Origin: an uncultured Rhodanobacteraceae bacterium
GTDB taxonomy: Bacteria > Pseudomonadota > Gammaproteobacteria > Xanthomonadales > Rhodanobacteraceae
Assembly: GCA_913053815.1 (NCBI GenBank)
Contig: CAJXGK010000003.1
Coordinates: 1 to 19,450 of the forward strand
Direction of reading: 5' to 3'
Length of the DNA: 19,450 bases
A model generated the notes under the pieces. It was given only the letters and a program-made list of their open reading frames with translations, did not search any database and was not told the DNA's origin. Positions within the stretch are counted from its first letter, which is position 1; each line of letters begins with the position of its first letter. Shown here piece after piece: positions 1-9,068 of the stretch. A program made the position numbers and the translations under genes.

Positions 1-16
1 TTTTAAATACTTGAAA

Positions 17-93
17 TGGTGCGCCCGGCGGGATTCGAACCCACGACCCCTGCCTTCGGAGGGCAGTACTCTATCCAGCTGAGCTACGAGCGC
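17..93 (-). tRNA. tRNA-Arg (anticodon CCG)
   Basis: Read on the minus strand this folds as a full cloverleaf. The 7-bp acceptor stem pairs GCGCTCG with CGGGCGC (one U-G pair). The D-arm is standard, the anticodon stem CTGCC/GGCAG closes the loop CTCCGAA (anticodon CCG, decoding CGG), and the T-arm has the GGTTCGAATCC signature. The 3' CCA is encoded at 17-19. A second copy of the 5' half lies just upstream of the gene (see 136-176). A TAAAAT -10-like hexamer on the minus strand (plus 115-120) could serve this gene, but no clear -35 is visible. Confidence 0.97.
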
Positions 94-135
94 TTTGACT
101 TGTTCTATTCACCTATTTTACATGAACGGCTTATA

Positions 136-176
136 CCTTCGGAGGGCAGTACTCTATCCAGCTGAGCTACGAGCGC
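136..176 (-). repeat. Duplicated 5' half of tRNA-Arg (41 bp)
   Basis: These 41 bp are identical to 53-93, the 5' half of the tRNA-Arg gene from the acceptor 5' strand through the D-arm and anticodon loop. The copy stops just inside the 3' strand of the anticodon stem, so it cannot make a tRNA. The two copies are direct repeats 42 bp apart (83-bp period). This is either the remnant of a tandem tRNA-Arg pair that lost the 3' half of one copy, or a scar of integration or excision at the tRNA. The repeat ends only 27 bp before the acyl-CoA synthetase reading frame opens. Confidence 0.9.
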
Positions 177-203
177 GTGACGCGTATTGTCGCATATCTT
201 TAG

Positions 204-1910
204 TTGCTTGCCGCTCCTTCGGGTTTGTTGGCCAGTTATGTGCACGGTGCCAGTCCCACGCCTTTGCTCGGTACCACGATTGGTGGGTTTCTGGATCGGG
301 CGGTGCAACGCTGGGGCGATCGGCCCGCGCTGGTGGTACGTGAACAAAACCTGCGCCTGAGCTATGCCGAGTTGGGGCGCGCTGTGGAGCAACTGGCCGC
401 GGCGTTGCTGGCACGAGGTCTGAAACCGGGTGACCGGGTCGGGATCTGGGCGCCGAACTGTGCCGAATGGGTGCTGACCCAATTCGCTACCGCCCGGGCG
501 GGGCTGATCCTGGTCAATATCAACCCTGCCTACCGTACCCATGAACTCGCCTATGCCTTGAATAAGGCCGACTGCGCAGCGCTGTTGCTGACCCGACGGC
601 ACAAGGATTCGGACTATCTAGCCATGCTGCGCGAGCTGGCTCCGGAACTGCGCGACGCCGCACCCGGTGCGTTGCACGCGCAGCATCTGCCGGAGCTGCG
701 CAACGTGGTGCTGTTGGAGGATACCAGCGAAGCCGGGGTACTAGGTTGGAACACCCTGCTGGATTCGGTGACGGCGGAATCGACTGAGTTCCTGAACCAG
801 ATCGCGGCCACGCTCAATTTCGATGACCCGATCAACATCCAGTTTACCTCGGGCACCACCGGCCAGGCCAAGGGGGCCACGCTAACCCATCACAATCTAC
901 TCAATAATGGCTTTTTTGTCGGCGAGGCGATGCGCCTGACTGAACAGGATCGGCTATGCATTCCGGTCCCTTTCTATCATTGTTTTGGTATGGTGCTGGG
1001 CAACCTGGCCTGCATTACCCACGGTAGTTGCATGGTCATTCCGGGTGCCGGGTTCGATCCCCTGGCTACACTCGAAACCGTGGCCGAAGAACGCTGCACG
1101 GGCCTGCATGGGGTGCCGACCATGTTCATTGCCGAACTCAACCATCCGCGCTTCAACGAGTTTGAGCTGGGTTCGCTGCGCACCGGTATCATGGCCGGGT
1201 CACCCTGCCCGACCGAAATCATGCGCCGGGTGGTAAACGCCATGCATATGCGCGATGTCACCATCGCCTACGGGATGACCGAAACCAGTCCGGTGAGTTT
1301 CCAGACCACCCCGGACGATCCGCTAGAACGTCGGGTGAGTACCGTAGGTCGGGTTCACCCACATATCGAAGTGAAGATCGTCGATACTGAAGGTCACATC
1401 GTGCCACGCGGCATCACCGGTGAGCTGTGTACTCGCGGCTATTCGGTGATGCTGAGTTACTGGAACGATGCGTCACGCAGTCACGAAGTCATTGATGCCG
1501 CCGGCTGGATGCACACCGGCGATCTGGCTATTATCGATGCGCAGGGCTACGCCAATATCGTCGGCCGCATCAAGGATATGGTCATCCGCGGCGGCGAAAA
1601 CATCTATCCCCGTGAAATTGAGGAGTTTCTCTACACTCATCCGCAGATCCTTGATGTGCAGGTGTTCGGCGTGCCTGACCCGAAATACGGTGAAGAACTG
1701 TGCGCCTGGATTCGACTCCGCGAGGATCAACAACTGAGCGATGAGGACATTCGCACTTTCTGCCAAGACCGCATCGCCCATTACAAAATTCCCCGCCATA
1801 TCCGCTTCGTAGATAGTTATCCGCTGACCGTCACCGGCAAGGTGCAGAAGTTCCATATGCGCGAAACCATGATGCAGGAGCTCGACCTCACCGTGGCACG
1901 CACGGCCTGA
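204..1910 (+). CDS. Acyl-CoA synthetase (AMP-forming fatty-acid-CoA ligase)
   Basis: A 568-residue member of the ANL adenylating superfamily. It activates a fatty acid to an acyl-adenylate and then transfers it to CoA, acting in the cytoplasm or at the membrane. Visible motifs: the P-loop [11 protein letters not shown] (residues 214-224), [10 protein letters not shown] (from 356), HTGDLA (from 437) with the following [16 protein letters not shown] hinge, and the C-terminal TVTGKVQK with the expected catalytic lysine K546. Length and the early SYVHGAS segment match the ACSF2-like/FadD branch of medium- to long-chain ligases; chain-length preference cannot be read. The frame opens after a TAG at 201-203, so the start must be TTG 204, TTG 225/228 or a later GTG; none has a good Shine-Dalgarno. 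The original start and promoter may have been changed by the tRNA-fragment duplication just upstream. It is convergent with the MFS gene (47-bp gap). Confidence 0.93.
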   Translation: MLAAPSGLLASYVHGASPTPLLGTTIGGFLDRAVQRWGDRPALVVREQNLRLSYAELGRAVEQLAAALLARGLKPGDRVGIWAPNCAEWVLTQFATARAGLILVNINPAYRTHELAYALNKADCAALLLTRRHKDSDYLAMLRELAPELRDAAPGALHAQHLPELRNVVLLEDTSEAGVLGWNTLLDSVTAESTEFLNQIAATLNFDDPINIQFTSGTTGQAKGATLTHHNLLNNGFFVGEAMRLTEQDRLCIPVPFYHCFGMVLGNLACITHGSCMVIPGAGFDPLATLETVAEERCTGLHGVPTMFIAELNHPRFNEFELGSLRTGIMAGSPCPTEIMRRVVNAMHMRDVTIAYGMTETSPVSFQTTPDDPLERRVSTVGRVHPHIEVKIVDTEGHIVPRGITGELCTRGYSVMLSYWNDASRSHEVIDAAGWMHTGDLAIIDAQGYANIVGRIKDMVIRGGENIYPREIEEFLYTHPQILDVQVFGVPDPKYGEELCAWIRLREDQQLSDEDIRTFCQDRIAHYKIPRHIRFVDSYPLTVTGKVQKFHMRETMMQELDLTVARTA

Positions 1911-1957
1911 TATTGGGGGCGTGCTTCACCGTGCCTATCACCGGAGCAAGGGTAGAC

Positions 1958-3211
1958 TCAGCCCGGCAGGTGGGTCTCCCGGCGAAAGATATACAGGGCC
2001 ACAGCAATGCCGGCCATGGGCACCAGGGTCATGTAGAAAGCAACATTGCCACCAATATGGGTGAATAATAAGGCAATGATAAACGAGCCCAAAGTTCCAC
2101 CTAGTGCGGAAAACACTACGATTAGCCCGGTCATCGAAGCCTGTCGCTCAATCGGAAGAGTGCTCAGCATGACTGAATTAACCACCGGATAGATCGGGGC
2201 CATCAGCAGCCCGATCAAGGGAAACATATACGCCACAAAAGGGGCACTGAACCAGGTGTCATCTGCGCGTACATGCACGTGCGAGGCTAGGGGCAACACC
2301 AGCAACACCAGCACAGCCATGCCCAGCAGACAGAAATTGAGCAGTGGATACCAAGACATTCTTCGCAACACATAGCTGGCTAGGAGCCGCCCCAGTGCCA
2401 GCCCCCCGGCAAAGATGCTGGCCATCTGCACACTCAGCGCGGACGGTAGATGCAGGACCTGGCGATTGAAGGTTGGCAGCCAGGTACCCAGTCCTTGTTC
2501 GATGAGCACATAGAGAAAGATCGAGACGATAAATGTGTAGACCACGGGTTTACTAAGCAGCCGCAGCATATCCACAAAAGCACCACCCGGTTGCGTTGGC
2601 TTGCGTTTCGCGGCGGATTCGTCCAGCGTCGCCAGGCTGAGGGTGGCGATCACTACCACACAGGCCCCTGCAATCACCCAGTACACATGCACCCAGACCA
2701 GGCTTGCTGGTGCTTTAGGATTAATAAAGGCACTAAATAACCAGTAGCCGCCGAGTACCCCGATCATGAATAGCCCTTCAAGCACATTCATCAGACTGGC
2801 ATGATGGCGCCGGTCAGACGTCAACAAACCGATGGATGAATACACACTCACCTTGATTAGGGCAAAGGTAATGCCGATGACCAGAAACAGGAGTTCGGCC
2901 ATATGGAAGCTTGGAAACTCCGCCATCAACACACACACCCCAGCTACCAGCGCATGGCCCAGGATCATCGCCCGACGATATCCTAGTCGGGGTAGATAAG
3001 ATGCGGTCACAAACGAAACGGTGGCAATAGAAAGATCTTTGCTGGCCTCAAGGATGCTGCCGCTTTCTTTGCTGATACCAAAACTCTGGATCGACTGCAG
3101 GATGACCGTGCCGACACTATTCAACAAAACTGCATAGATCATGTAGCTCAAGGCCATCGAAATCAGGATCAGTAACCGGTCTTTCGATAGCAACACGGGA
3201 GCGTGGGTCAT
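1958..3211 (-). CDS. MFS family (sugar) transporter
   Basis: A 417-residue integral inner-membrane protein with about twelve hydrophobic helices and a polar central loop (DESAAKRKPTQPGG, around residues 194-207) between two six-helix halves, as expected for the major facilitator superfamily. The loop after helix 2 carries YLPRLGYRRAM, a degenerate form of the MFS signature. The substrate is inferred from position: it is the last gene of the run containing the glucoside phosphorylase and the TonB-dependent receptor, so it probably carries the same saccharide into the cytoplasm. The start is ATG 3211 with only a weak ribosome-binding site. It lies 133 bp after the receptor stop, with a strong hairpin in the gap, so it may be expressed at a lower level than the two upstream genes or from its own promoter. 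Confidence 0.9.
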   Translation of the reverse strand: MTHAPVLLSKDRLLILISMALSYMIYAVLLNSVGTVILQSIQSFGISKESGSILEASKDLSIATVSFVTASYLPRLGYRRAMILGHALVAGVCVLMAEFPSFHMAELLFLVIGITFALIKVSVYSSIGLLTSDRRHHASLMNVLEGLFMIGVLGGYWLFSAFINPKAPASLVWVHVYWVIAGACVVVIATLSLATLDESAAKRKPTQPGGAFVDMLRLLSKPVVYTFIVSIFLYVLIEQGLGTWLPTFNRQVLHLPSALSVQMASIFAGGLALGRLLASYVLRRMSWYPLLNFCLLGMAVLVLLVLPLASHVHVRADDTWFSAPFVAYMFPLIGLLMAPIYPVVNSVMLSTLPIERQASMTGLIVVFSALGGTLGSFIIALLFTHIGGNVAFYMTLVPMAGIAVALYIFRRETHLPG

Positions 3212-3297
3212 AAGGTCATGGCTCGTAAAACGACAAACAACTTCGGCATGCCCAGACCTACCAGGCTCGCATGGAGGGTTCGAGATTGCACTGGTCT

Positions 3298-3324
3298 CCC
3301 GGAGGTAGCCACGCTACCTCCGGG
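3298..3324. terminator. Strong intercistronic hairpin (attenuator-like)
   Basis: A perfect 12-bp inverted repeat, CCCGGAGGTAGC / GCTACCTCCGGG, with a 3-nt loop. It sits 20 bp after the TonB-receptor stop and 86 bp before the MFS start. There is no clear T-run on the minus strand after the stem, so it is more likely a partial terminator or mRNA-stabilising stem than a full intrinsic terminator. It would bias expression toward the receptor and phosphorylase. Confidence 0.7.
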
Positions 3325-3344
3325 TCTTACTTTGTAGCAACCGA

Positions 3345-5870
3345 TCAGAACTTGTACCGAGCCTGGAAACGAATCTGCCGTCCAAAGATCGGGCGGGCCA
3401 TTTCCAAACCATTGACGATACCTGAATTGGTGACCCGGGCATTGCCTTCGGTCAGTCCTAACTGATTAGTGAGATTGCTACCCTCCAGTCGAAACTGCAG
3501 ATGCTTACCGACATTCGCAATCACCCCGGCATTAAGCATGTAATAGGCCGGTAGTGGCTGAGTATTGGCGATATCCGAATAGCGGAAACCCACGTGGCTA
3601 TAGGTCGCAAACAGCATCACGTCGCCCCATTGCGTCGGAATCCGATAGCTTGGTGTGAAACGAAACTGGAACTTCGGCTGCCGCTGTAAAAAATTGCCGA
3701 TGTAGTTATAACCGGCCTGGGTACCCGTGCCAGCCGAAGAATAGTGCTCGTATTTGCTGTTCTGCCAGTCCCCGGTCAGATCCATGGCAAAATTCTCAAC
3801 CGGCGACCAATGCGCGGTAAAGTCCACGCCATGGGAACTCGCTCCATAAACGCTGGTCACATTCTGGCCGGTCGCCGTGAACTGTTGGAACGGGACGCCG
3901 CTGAATAGCCTGCGGAATGCGGTGATGCTGGTGTACCAGTCGGAACCAATCATCTTGAAGCCTACCTCAAAGTTCTTGATCTTCTGTACCTGCGGTTGGC
4001 CACTGCGCAGATCATCGAAACCGGGGAAATGCACACCCTGGTTATAGCGCGCATACACGCTCATGTTCGGCTGCAATGCATAGGTTGCACCCAGAGTCCA
4101 GGATCCACGGGTACCATGGTAAGTTGACGGCGTAAAGCTACCATTGGTCACCGAGGTATTGTTGTTATAGAGAGTCAGTGGGTTGCCATCGAGGTCAACA
4201 TTCGTGGCATTAGAAACCGAGCCGTTAACCGACTGGTTCTCTGACCGATACCCTGCATCAAGCAGCCAGCGATTGATCTTCCACTGGTCGGACAGAAATC
4301 CAGCGATGTTGCGACCAGTATAGGAATCGACCAGTGCGTAGAAAGGACCGCCTAGAAAACCGTTACGGGTTACTTGAACACCATTATTGAGGGTTACATT
4401 GATCAACTGGGCATTGGGTGTCGCCGTCACTAGCATGTTGTTGCCCAGGTACCAGGTATCGTTCGATGAGTAACTGGCCAGGTAGCTGCCGAAGGTTAGC
4501 GTGTTGCCTGGGAAGATTTCTTTGCTGATCCGTGCTTCATCGGTCAGCGAACGGATCTTTTTGTTCACCACCCAAAATCCGAGTGAGGCCACCGCTTGAT
4601 TCGGATTCACCGCTCCTCCACCATTGACATAGGTCGCGGTGGCTGAGGTAGCTAAGCCACCCGCTGCGGCCACGACACTCAAATTAGCGTTGGCCGCAGT
4701 CATCGTGGTGGCGGTAAAGTCGCTCAGGGTTTGTGGCGAGAAGTTGTTAAACAACGCATTCGTCGGCATATCTCCGCCGGTGAAATTGAATTTATTGCTG
4801 AACGACCAACCGTTATCGAAATACAGATCCAAATTCGAGCCAACCATATGGATATTGGCACCACGCCCGTTAGCGAGATTGGCGTTGATGGTGCCCGGTG
4901 GATTGCCCGGCGTCACCTGAATGTTCACCAGGCGCATCGCGTTACCGGCAAACGTTCCGGTCAGGGGATTGAATCCGGGGAAGGCCGAGACACTATTACC
5001 GTTGTTGGTCGTGACCAGGGGCACATCCGTGATGAATAGATTCTTGTCATTAAGGACTCGCGCATAGAACATGACTGAACCGTCAGCCAAATCATGCGAC
5101 AGAGTGGCCGTCAACTGACCACCTTGATCGGCTGGAAACTGCGAGCTGCGAATGCCGTTGGAGGTACGGTAAAAGCCACCGATACTGTAATACCAGCCAG
5201 TGGAAATCTTACCGCCATAGAAACCGTCGAGACGATAGTAGCCATGCGTTCCAACGGTGTAGCCAACGCTTCCGGTCGACTTGGCCGTCCCCTGCTTGAG
5301 GATATAGTTGGCCGTAGCACCGATCTGGCCATTGGAGAAGATCACCGAAGGCCCCCCCTGCAAGACTTCGACTCGCTGCACGGTATCGTCGATACGAAAC
5401 AGTGAGTCGTTCGCCATAAACGACAGAGTTGGAGCTGCGTAAATCGGTGAACCATTGAGCTCCACCGTCACATAGGGCGCATCGCTCCCCCCCGGGAAAC
5501 CCGCAATCTCGATGTTGGCACCGGTTTCACCACCACTCGATTCAACCCATAGTCCCGGTACAATCTTCAGCAGGTCGGCCGCACTGGAGGGCATGGCCAT
5601 GCGGATCTTCGACTGATCCGCTGTGGTGATCTGGAAACTAGCGTTGATCCGTTTCACCCCGAGAAAGGTCGGCGCACCGGTCACCACGACTTGATTCAGC
5701 GTCTGCGTACTCTTCGGGGCCTTTGCTTTGGCCTTGGTTGCCGGGGTTTTAGTTGCCACGGCAAACTTCGCTGCTGTCGACGGGGCCTCCTGGGCCAGGA
5801 CCGTACCTGACAGCAGTGCCGATACGATGGCCACGGACATGATAGTCCGTTTGCATAGTTTTCTGTTCAT
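3345..5870 (-). CDS. TonB-dependent outer-membrane receptor
   Basis: An 841-residue TonB-dependent transporter predicted to import an oligosaccharide across the outer membrane using the TonB-ExbB-ExbD energy system. A signal peptide is clear (MNRKL.. then a hydrophobic stretch ending GTVLA, cleavage near A26/Q27). It is followed by a Lys/Ala/Thr/Pro-rich linker and TLNQVVVTG, a TonB-box-like segment. The plug follows (ADLLKIVPGLWVESSGG, VTVELNGSPIY, QRVEVLQGGPSVIFSNGQIG), then a long aromatic-rich beta-barrel that ends RYKF, with the terminal Phe typical of outer-membrane proteins. ATG 5870 is preferred because GGAGG lies 7 nt upstream; ATG 5876 would overlap the phosphorylase stop but leaves only 1 nt of spacing. 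Either way the gene is translationally coupled to the phosphorylase, since its Shine-Dalgarno lies inside the last phosphorylase codons. Confidence 0.95.
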   Translation of the reverse strand: MNRKLCKRTIMSVAIVSALLSGTVLAQEAPSTAAKFAVATKTPATKAKAKAPKSTQTLNQVVVTGAPTFLGVKRINASFQITTADQSKIRMAMPSSAADLLKIVPGLWVESSGGETGANIEIAGFPGGSDAPYVTVELNGSPIYAAPTLSFMANDSLFRIDDTVQRVEVLQGGPSVIFSNGQIGATANYILKQGTAKSTGSVGYTVGTHGYYRLDGFYGGKISTGWYYSIGGFYRTSNGIRSSQFPADQGGQLTATLSHDLADGSVMFYARVLNDKNLFITDVPLVTTNNGNSVSAFPGFNPLTGTFAGNAMRLVNIQVTPGNPPGTINANLANGRGANIHMVGSNLDLYFDNGWSFSNKFNFTGGDMPTNALFNNFSPQTLSDFTATTMTAANANLSVVAAAGGLATSATATYVNGGGAVNPNQAVASLGFWVVNKKIRSLTDEARISKEIFPGNTLTFGSYLASYSSNDTWYLGNNMLVTATPNAQLINVTLNNGVQVTRNGFLGGPFYALVDSYTGRNIAGFLSDQWKINRWLLDAGYRSENQSVNGSVSNATNVDLDGNPLTLYNNNTSVTNGSFTPSTYHGTRGSWTLGATYALQPNMSVYARYNQGVHFPGFDDLRSGQPQVQKIKNFEVGFKMIGSDWYTSITAFRRLFSGVPFQQFTATGQNVTSVYGASSHGVDFTAHWSPVENFAMDLTGDWQNSKYEHYSSAGTGTQAGYNYIGNFLQRQPKFQFRFTPSYRIPTQWGDVMLFATYSHVGFRYSDIANTQPLPAYYMLNAGVIANVGKHLQFRLEGSNLTNQLGLTEGNARVTNSGIVNGLEMARPIFGRQIRFQARYKF

Positions 5871-5872
5871 GT

Positions 5873-8800
5873 TCATTCCTCCACCTTTGGATCAGTACTG
5901 TCGTTACTTCTCTGCTTCGCAGAGACCTGGGTAGGCCGAGCAGGTAATGCCTGCCCGGCCATGAAAACGATTGGATCGAAATGGGTAAGCGTCGTCAGGA
6001 CCGCATCGGCATCCACTAGAATCTGCGGATCACCAATACCCAGCGATGACATACCGGCGGCGCGGATGCTGACCAGCCCAGCCACGGCATCCTCCACGCC
6101 AAGGCAGGCATTAGGATGCACTCCTAACCCTTTAGCGGCATCGAGATAGATGTCCGGGGCCGGTTTGCTATGTTCGATCTTCGCGGCGTCCACTATGTAA
6201 TCAAACAATTCGGCAATGCCCAATTTACGCACAATTTCGGGTGCGTTACGGCTGGCTGAGGCCAACGCCACCATGAGTCCTGCTGCTCGTACCGCTTCGA
6301 TAGCAGCGCGTGCGTTCGGCAGCAGATTGTGGGGTCCAAGCTGCTTGATCAGGGCCTGGTAAGACGCATTTTTACGATCACTCAGAGCCTGTTTTTCTAT
6401 TTCGCTATAGGGCCGCTTGACATGCTCCAGAAGAATCGCCAGGGAAGCCCGCCGATCGAGACCTCTCATGCGCTCAGCCTGGCTGGGAGCAAAGGGAATT
6501 GCCAACTCCGTAGCCAGTGACTGCCAGGCGGCCTGATGCAAAACTGCCGTATCGGCGAGCACTCCATCAAGATCAAAAATTACTGCCTGAAGGGGCTGCG
6601 TAGGGGACTCGACGGGAGACAGGCTGAGGGATGGGAAGTGTAAGGTTTGTCCGCTATGCAGGTGCTGGGTAGCCCCCGCATGGTTGAATTCGATGGCGTT
6701 GCCGTCGAGCAGGCTGTAGGTCACCCCCGCTGTATCAACCGCTACCCGCAAGCGGGTATTACGCCACACCACGCCGAACCGGTAACTCTGCCACTCGGGG
6801 GGTAACCGGGGGGTGAGCTGCAGCTGTCCGCTGTGTACGCGCAGGCCACCGAAACCCCAGGTCAGGGCCAACCAGCTACCCGCCATCGAAGCCAGATGCA
6901 CCCCGTGCGCAGCATTGCCGTGCAAGTCATCCAGATCGACGCGCAAACTCTCCAGAAAATATTTGTAGGCCTTGTCGAGCGCACCGACCTCGGCAGCAAG
7001 TACCGCAAAGGTCGAGGCCGACAACGTCGAGTCATGCACCGTGACGTCTTCGTAGTATTCGAGATTGCGTCGCTTGGCTTGCTGATCCACCGCCCCGCCC
7101 GCCAACACCAACGCTAACACCGTATCGGCTTGTTTGCAGACCTGATGACGATAAATGGTCAACGGGTGTAAATGCAGCAGCAACGGACGTTTTGCGCTCG
7201 CCTGCCGGCTTAATCGCGGTTTGTCGAGAAAGGTGTCGTCCTGAGGAAAGATTCCCAACCTTTCGTCTACTGGAAGATACATAGCCTCGGCGGCATGCCG
7301 CCATTGCCTGAGCTCCTCCGCCTGCAGACCGATACGCTCCGCCAAAGCGGCGTAGGCATCGGGATAGGTATCCGCCAGCCACTCTGCCGTCCGCGCTGCA
7401 TCAAACAGATGAGCTTGGGCCATACGATTGGTGTAGTGATTATTGTCAACGAGAACCGTATATTCATCGGGACCGGTCACCTCATGGATGCAGAAAGCCC
7501 CATCACGGCGCGGATTAAAATGACCAATATCCATCCAGATGCGTGCCGTTTCGAACAACATCTCCGCACCGTACTCACGCAGAAATACCTCGTCCCCACA
7601 AACGTCGACGTAACGGCGAACGGCCCAGGCAATGGCTGCATTGATGTGATACTGCGCCGAGCCACCAGGAAAGTAAGCCGAGCACTCGTCACCGCTGATA
7701 GTTCGCCACGCATACAAGGCTCCGCTTGGGTGGTTCAATTCGCGCGCATGGGCACGAGCTTGTTCCAAGGTGCGATACCGATATTCGAGTATCCCACGGG
7801 CGAGTTCTGGGGTGATTGTGGCCAATGCCGGAAGCATGAATACCTCCGCGTCCCAGAAATAATGGCCTTCGTAACCCATCCCGGTTAGACCCTTCGCGGC
7901 AACGCTGCCTGACCCATCCCGGTTGGTCGATTGATAGATGTGAAACAGATTTAGCCGCAGCGCTTGCTCAATGTCCGGAGCACCGCTTACATCCAGATCC
8001 ACGCGATCCCAGAAGTGGGCCAGTATCCGAGTCTGATCATCCTGAAGACTTTGGTAGCCCCCAGTCCGTGCATCTTGCAGCGTGTTACGTACCTTGTTCA
8101 GCAGCGTGGCATCGGGCTCATCACTATCCGGTTGCGACCAGGCATAGGCTACGAATTTCTCAAGTTCTATGGTTCTTCCCGGCTCAAGTTCGGCCACCAA
8201 GGTATGCGATACCCCCTCGGCAACCGGACCCGTGTGTCGGCACTCTAAACCTTTCCCGGATAGGCGATGGGCTTGGCCACAAACCACCCGGATACCGCTA
8301 TACGTAGTCTGCTGCCGCAACCAAGCCAGTTGCTCGTCACTACCGGTCTCACACAGGTGCAACCCACCATCCGTACGTGTACTGATGCGTGGATCGTTGC
8401 CGTGGTCGCTAGGCAGCGGAGCCGTTTCGATCACCGATTCCACAGTCAGTGGACCACGATAATCCACCGAATGTACCCGGTAGCGGATGGCCAGCAAACC
8501 TGGGATCTCCAAGGCCACCAAGCGCTGAGCGATGATTTCTACGATGGCTCCTGACGAGGCTCGCCACGTCATAGCTTGGCGATAACAACCCTGACGCAGG
8601 TCCAGTTCACGCTTAAAGGCGAGCCGCTCGCCATGCTGCAAATCCAGCATTTCATCACCAAGTCGCAAACGGATGTGGGTCCCATCTGCAACCGGTACGC
8701 GGGTATCGCTACTGCGAGCAAAGCCTGGAAAACGTTCGTGATAGTCGATCGGCATGCGTTCCCATACCCCACCCAGAAACACCCCGTGACTAGCACTGTC

Positions 8801-8980
8801 ATCTTCTTCGAGTCCGCCGCGCACGCCTAAGGTGCCATTGGCAAGCGCGAACAAACTTTCCTCCTGGGCCGTATGTGCTGGATCGCATTTATACCGAACC
8901 AGCCGCCATGGATCGATCTCCGGCGTTTCTTGAGAAATACCGGCCTTGCTTACTGGCGATGTCAAATGTCGCTCTTCCAC
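5873..8980 (-). CDS. GH65 alpha-glucoside phosphorylase fused to beta-phosphoglucomutase
   Basis: A bifunctional cytoplasmic enzyme of about 1035 residues. Residues 1 to about 780 are a glycoside hydrolase family 65 phosphorylase (maltose, trehalose, kojibiose or nigerose type). Motifs are the N-terminal RYKCDPAHTAQEESLFALAN, GYEGHYFWDAEVFMLP (Asp near 377), HEVTGPDEY with the expected general acid near E506, and VTVHDSTLSAS near the phosphate site. Residues about 798-1030 are a HAD-fold beta-phosphoglucomutase: FDLDGVLADT (nucleophile D803, acid/base D805), ASASRNAP, KPAPDIYL and GVEDAVAG. Together they would phosphorolyse a disaccharide to glucose plus beta-glucose-1-phosphate and isomerise that to glucose-6-phosphate. 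The start is taken as GTG 8980, because GGAG (8989-8992 on the complement) lies 8 nt upstream; an open TTG at 9034 sits inside the operator palindrome and is unlikely. Substrate within GH65 cannot be decided from sequence alone. Confidence 0.93.
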   Translation of the reverse strand: MEERHLTSPVSKAGISQETPEIDPWRLVRYKCDPAHTAQEESLFALANGTLGVRGGLEEDDSASHGVFLGGVWERMPIDYHERFPGFARSSDTRVPVADGTHIRLRLGDEMLDLQHGERLAFKRELDLRQGCYRQAMTWRASSGAIVEIIAQRLVALEIPGLLAIRYRVHSVDYRGPLTVESVIETAPLPSDHGNDPRISTRTDGGLHLCETGSDEQLAWLRQQTTYSGIRVVCGQAHRLSGKGLECRHTGPVAEGVSHTLVAELEPGRTIELEKFVAYAWSQPDSDEPDATLLNKVRNTLQDARTGGYQSLQDDQTRILAHFWDRVDLDVSGAPDIEQALRLNLFHIYQSTNRDGSGSVAAKGLTGMGYEGHYFWDAEVFMLPALATITPELARGILEYRYRTLEQARAHARELNHPSGALYAWRTISGDECSAYFPGGSAQYHINAAIAWAVRRYVDVCGDEVFLREYGAEMLFETARIWMDIGHFNPRRDGAFCIHEVTGPDEYTVLVDNNHYTNRMAQAHLFDAARTAEWLADTYPDAYAALAERIGLQAEELRQWRHAAEAMYLPVDERLGIFPQDDTFLDKPRLSRQASAKRPLLLHLHPLTIYRHQVCKQADTVLALVLAGGAVDQQAKRRNLEYYEDVTVHDSTLSASTFAVLAAEVGALDKAYKYFLESLRVDLDDLHGNAAHGVHLASMAGSWLALTWGFGGLRVHSGQLQLTPRLPPEWQSYRFGVVWRNTRLRVAVDTAGVTYSLLDGNAIEFNHAGATQHLHSGQTLHFPSLSLSPVESPTQPLQAVIFDLDGVLADTAVLHQAAWQSLATELAIPFAPSQAERMRGLDRRASLAILLEHVKRPYSEIEKQALSDRKNASYQALIKQLGPHNLLPNARAAIEAVRAAGLMVALASASRNAPEIVRKLGIAELFDYIVDAAKIEHSKPAPDIYLDAAKGLGVHPNACLGVEDAVAGLVSIRAAGMSSLGIGDPQILVDADAVLTTLTHFDPIVFMAGQALPARPTQVSAKQRSNDSTDPKVEE

Positions 8981-9005
8981 ACGTTTATCTCCATAGCTGG
9001 ACAGC

Positions 9006-9034
9006 ACCCTAAAACTAAATGATATCGATATCAA
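9006..9034 (-). promoter_or_regulatory. Candidate promoter of the sugar operon
   Basis: On the minus strand TTGATA (9034-9029), a 17-bp spacer and TAGGGT (9011-9006) form a weak sigma-70-like pair about 30 bp upstream of the GTG start. The -35 and spacer overlap the operator palindrome, so a bound repressor would block it. The -10 is poor, so this is only a candidate. Confidence 0.35.
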
Positions 9035-9054
9035 GTTATCGATATCATTTAGTT
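9013..9054. promoter_or_regulatory. Operator: 18-bp perfect inverted repeat with LacI-type palindromes
   Basis: Arms 9013-9030 and 9037-9054 are perfect reverse complements around a 6-bp centre. Within them, TGATATCGATATCA (9020-9033) is a 14-bp palindrome with the central CG typical of LacI-family operators. A second near-palindrome centred on CG 9040-9041 lies 14 bp away. The site is 24-65 bp upstream of the proposed GTG start of the phosphorylase. The LacI gene at 11888 is the obvious candidate ligand-responsive repressor. Confidence 0.7.
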
Positions 9055-9060
9055 GGTAAA

Positions 9061-9068
9061 AGTATTTA
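9061..9068. repeat. Target-site duplication, left copy (AGTATTTA)
   Basis: These 8 bp abut the left terminal repeat of the mobile element and are repeated exactly at 11740-11747, next to the right terminal repeat. Eight base pairs is the usual duplication length of the IS1595 family. Confidence 0.85.

Noticed and set aside
7295-7888. Plus-strand open frame of 197 codons inside the GH65 gene
   Set aside because: Antisense to conserved catalytic motifs (GPDEY, FWDAE) of the phosphorylase; no plausible start or domain.
9013-9034. TTG 9034 as start of the phosphorylase
   Set aside because: It would place coding sequence inside the operator palindrome and has no ribosome-binding site; GTG 8980 has GGAG at good spacing.
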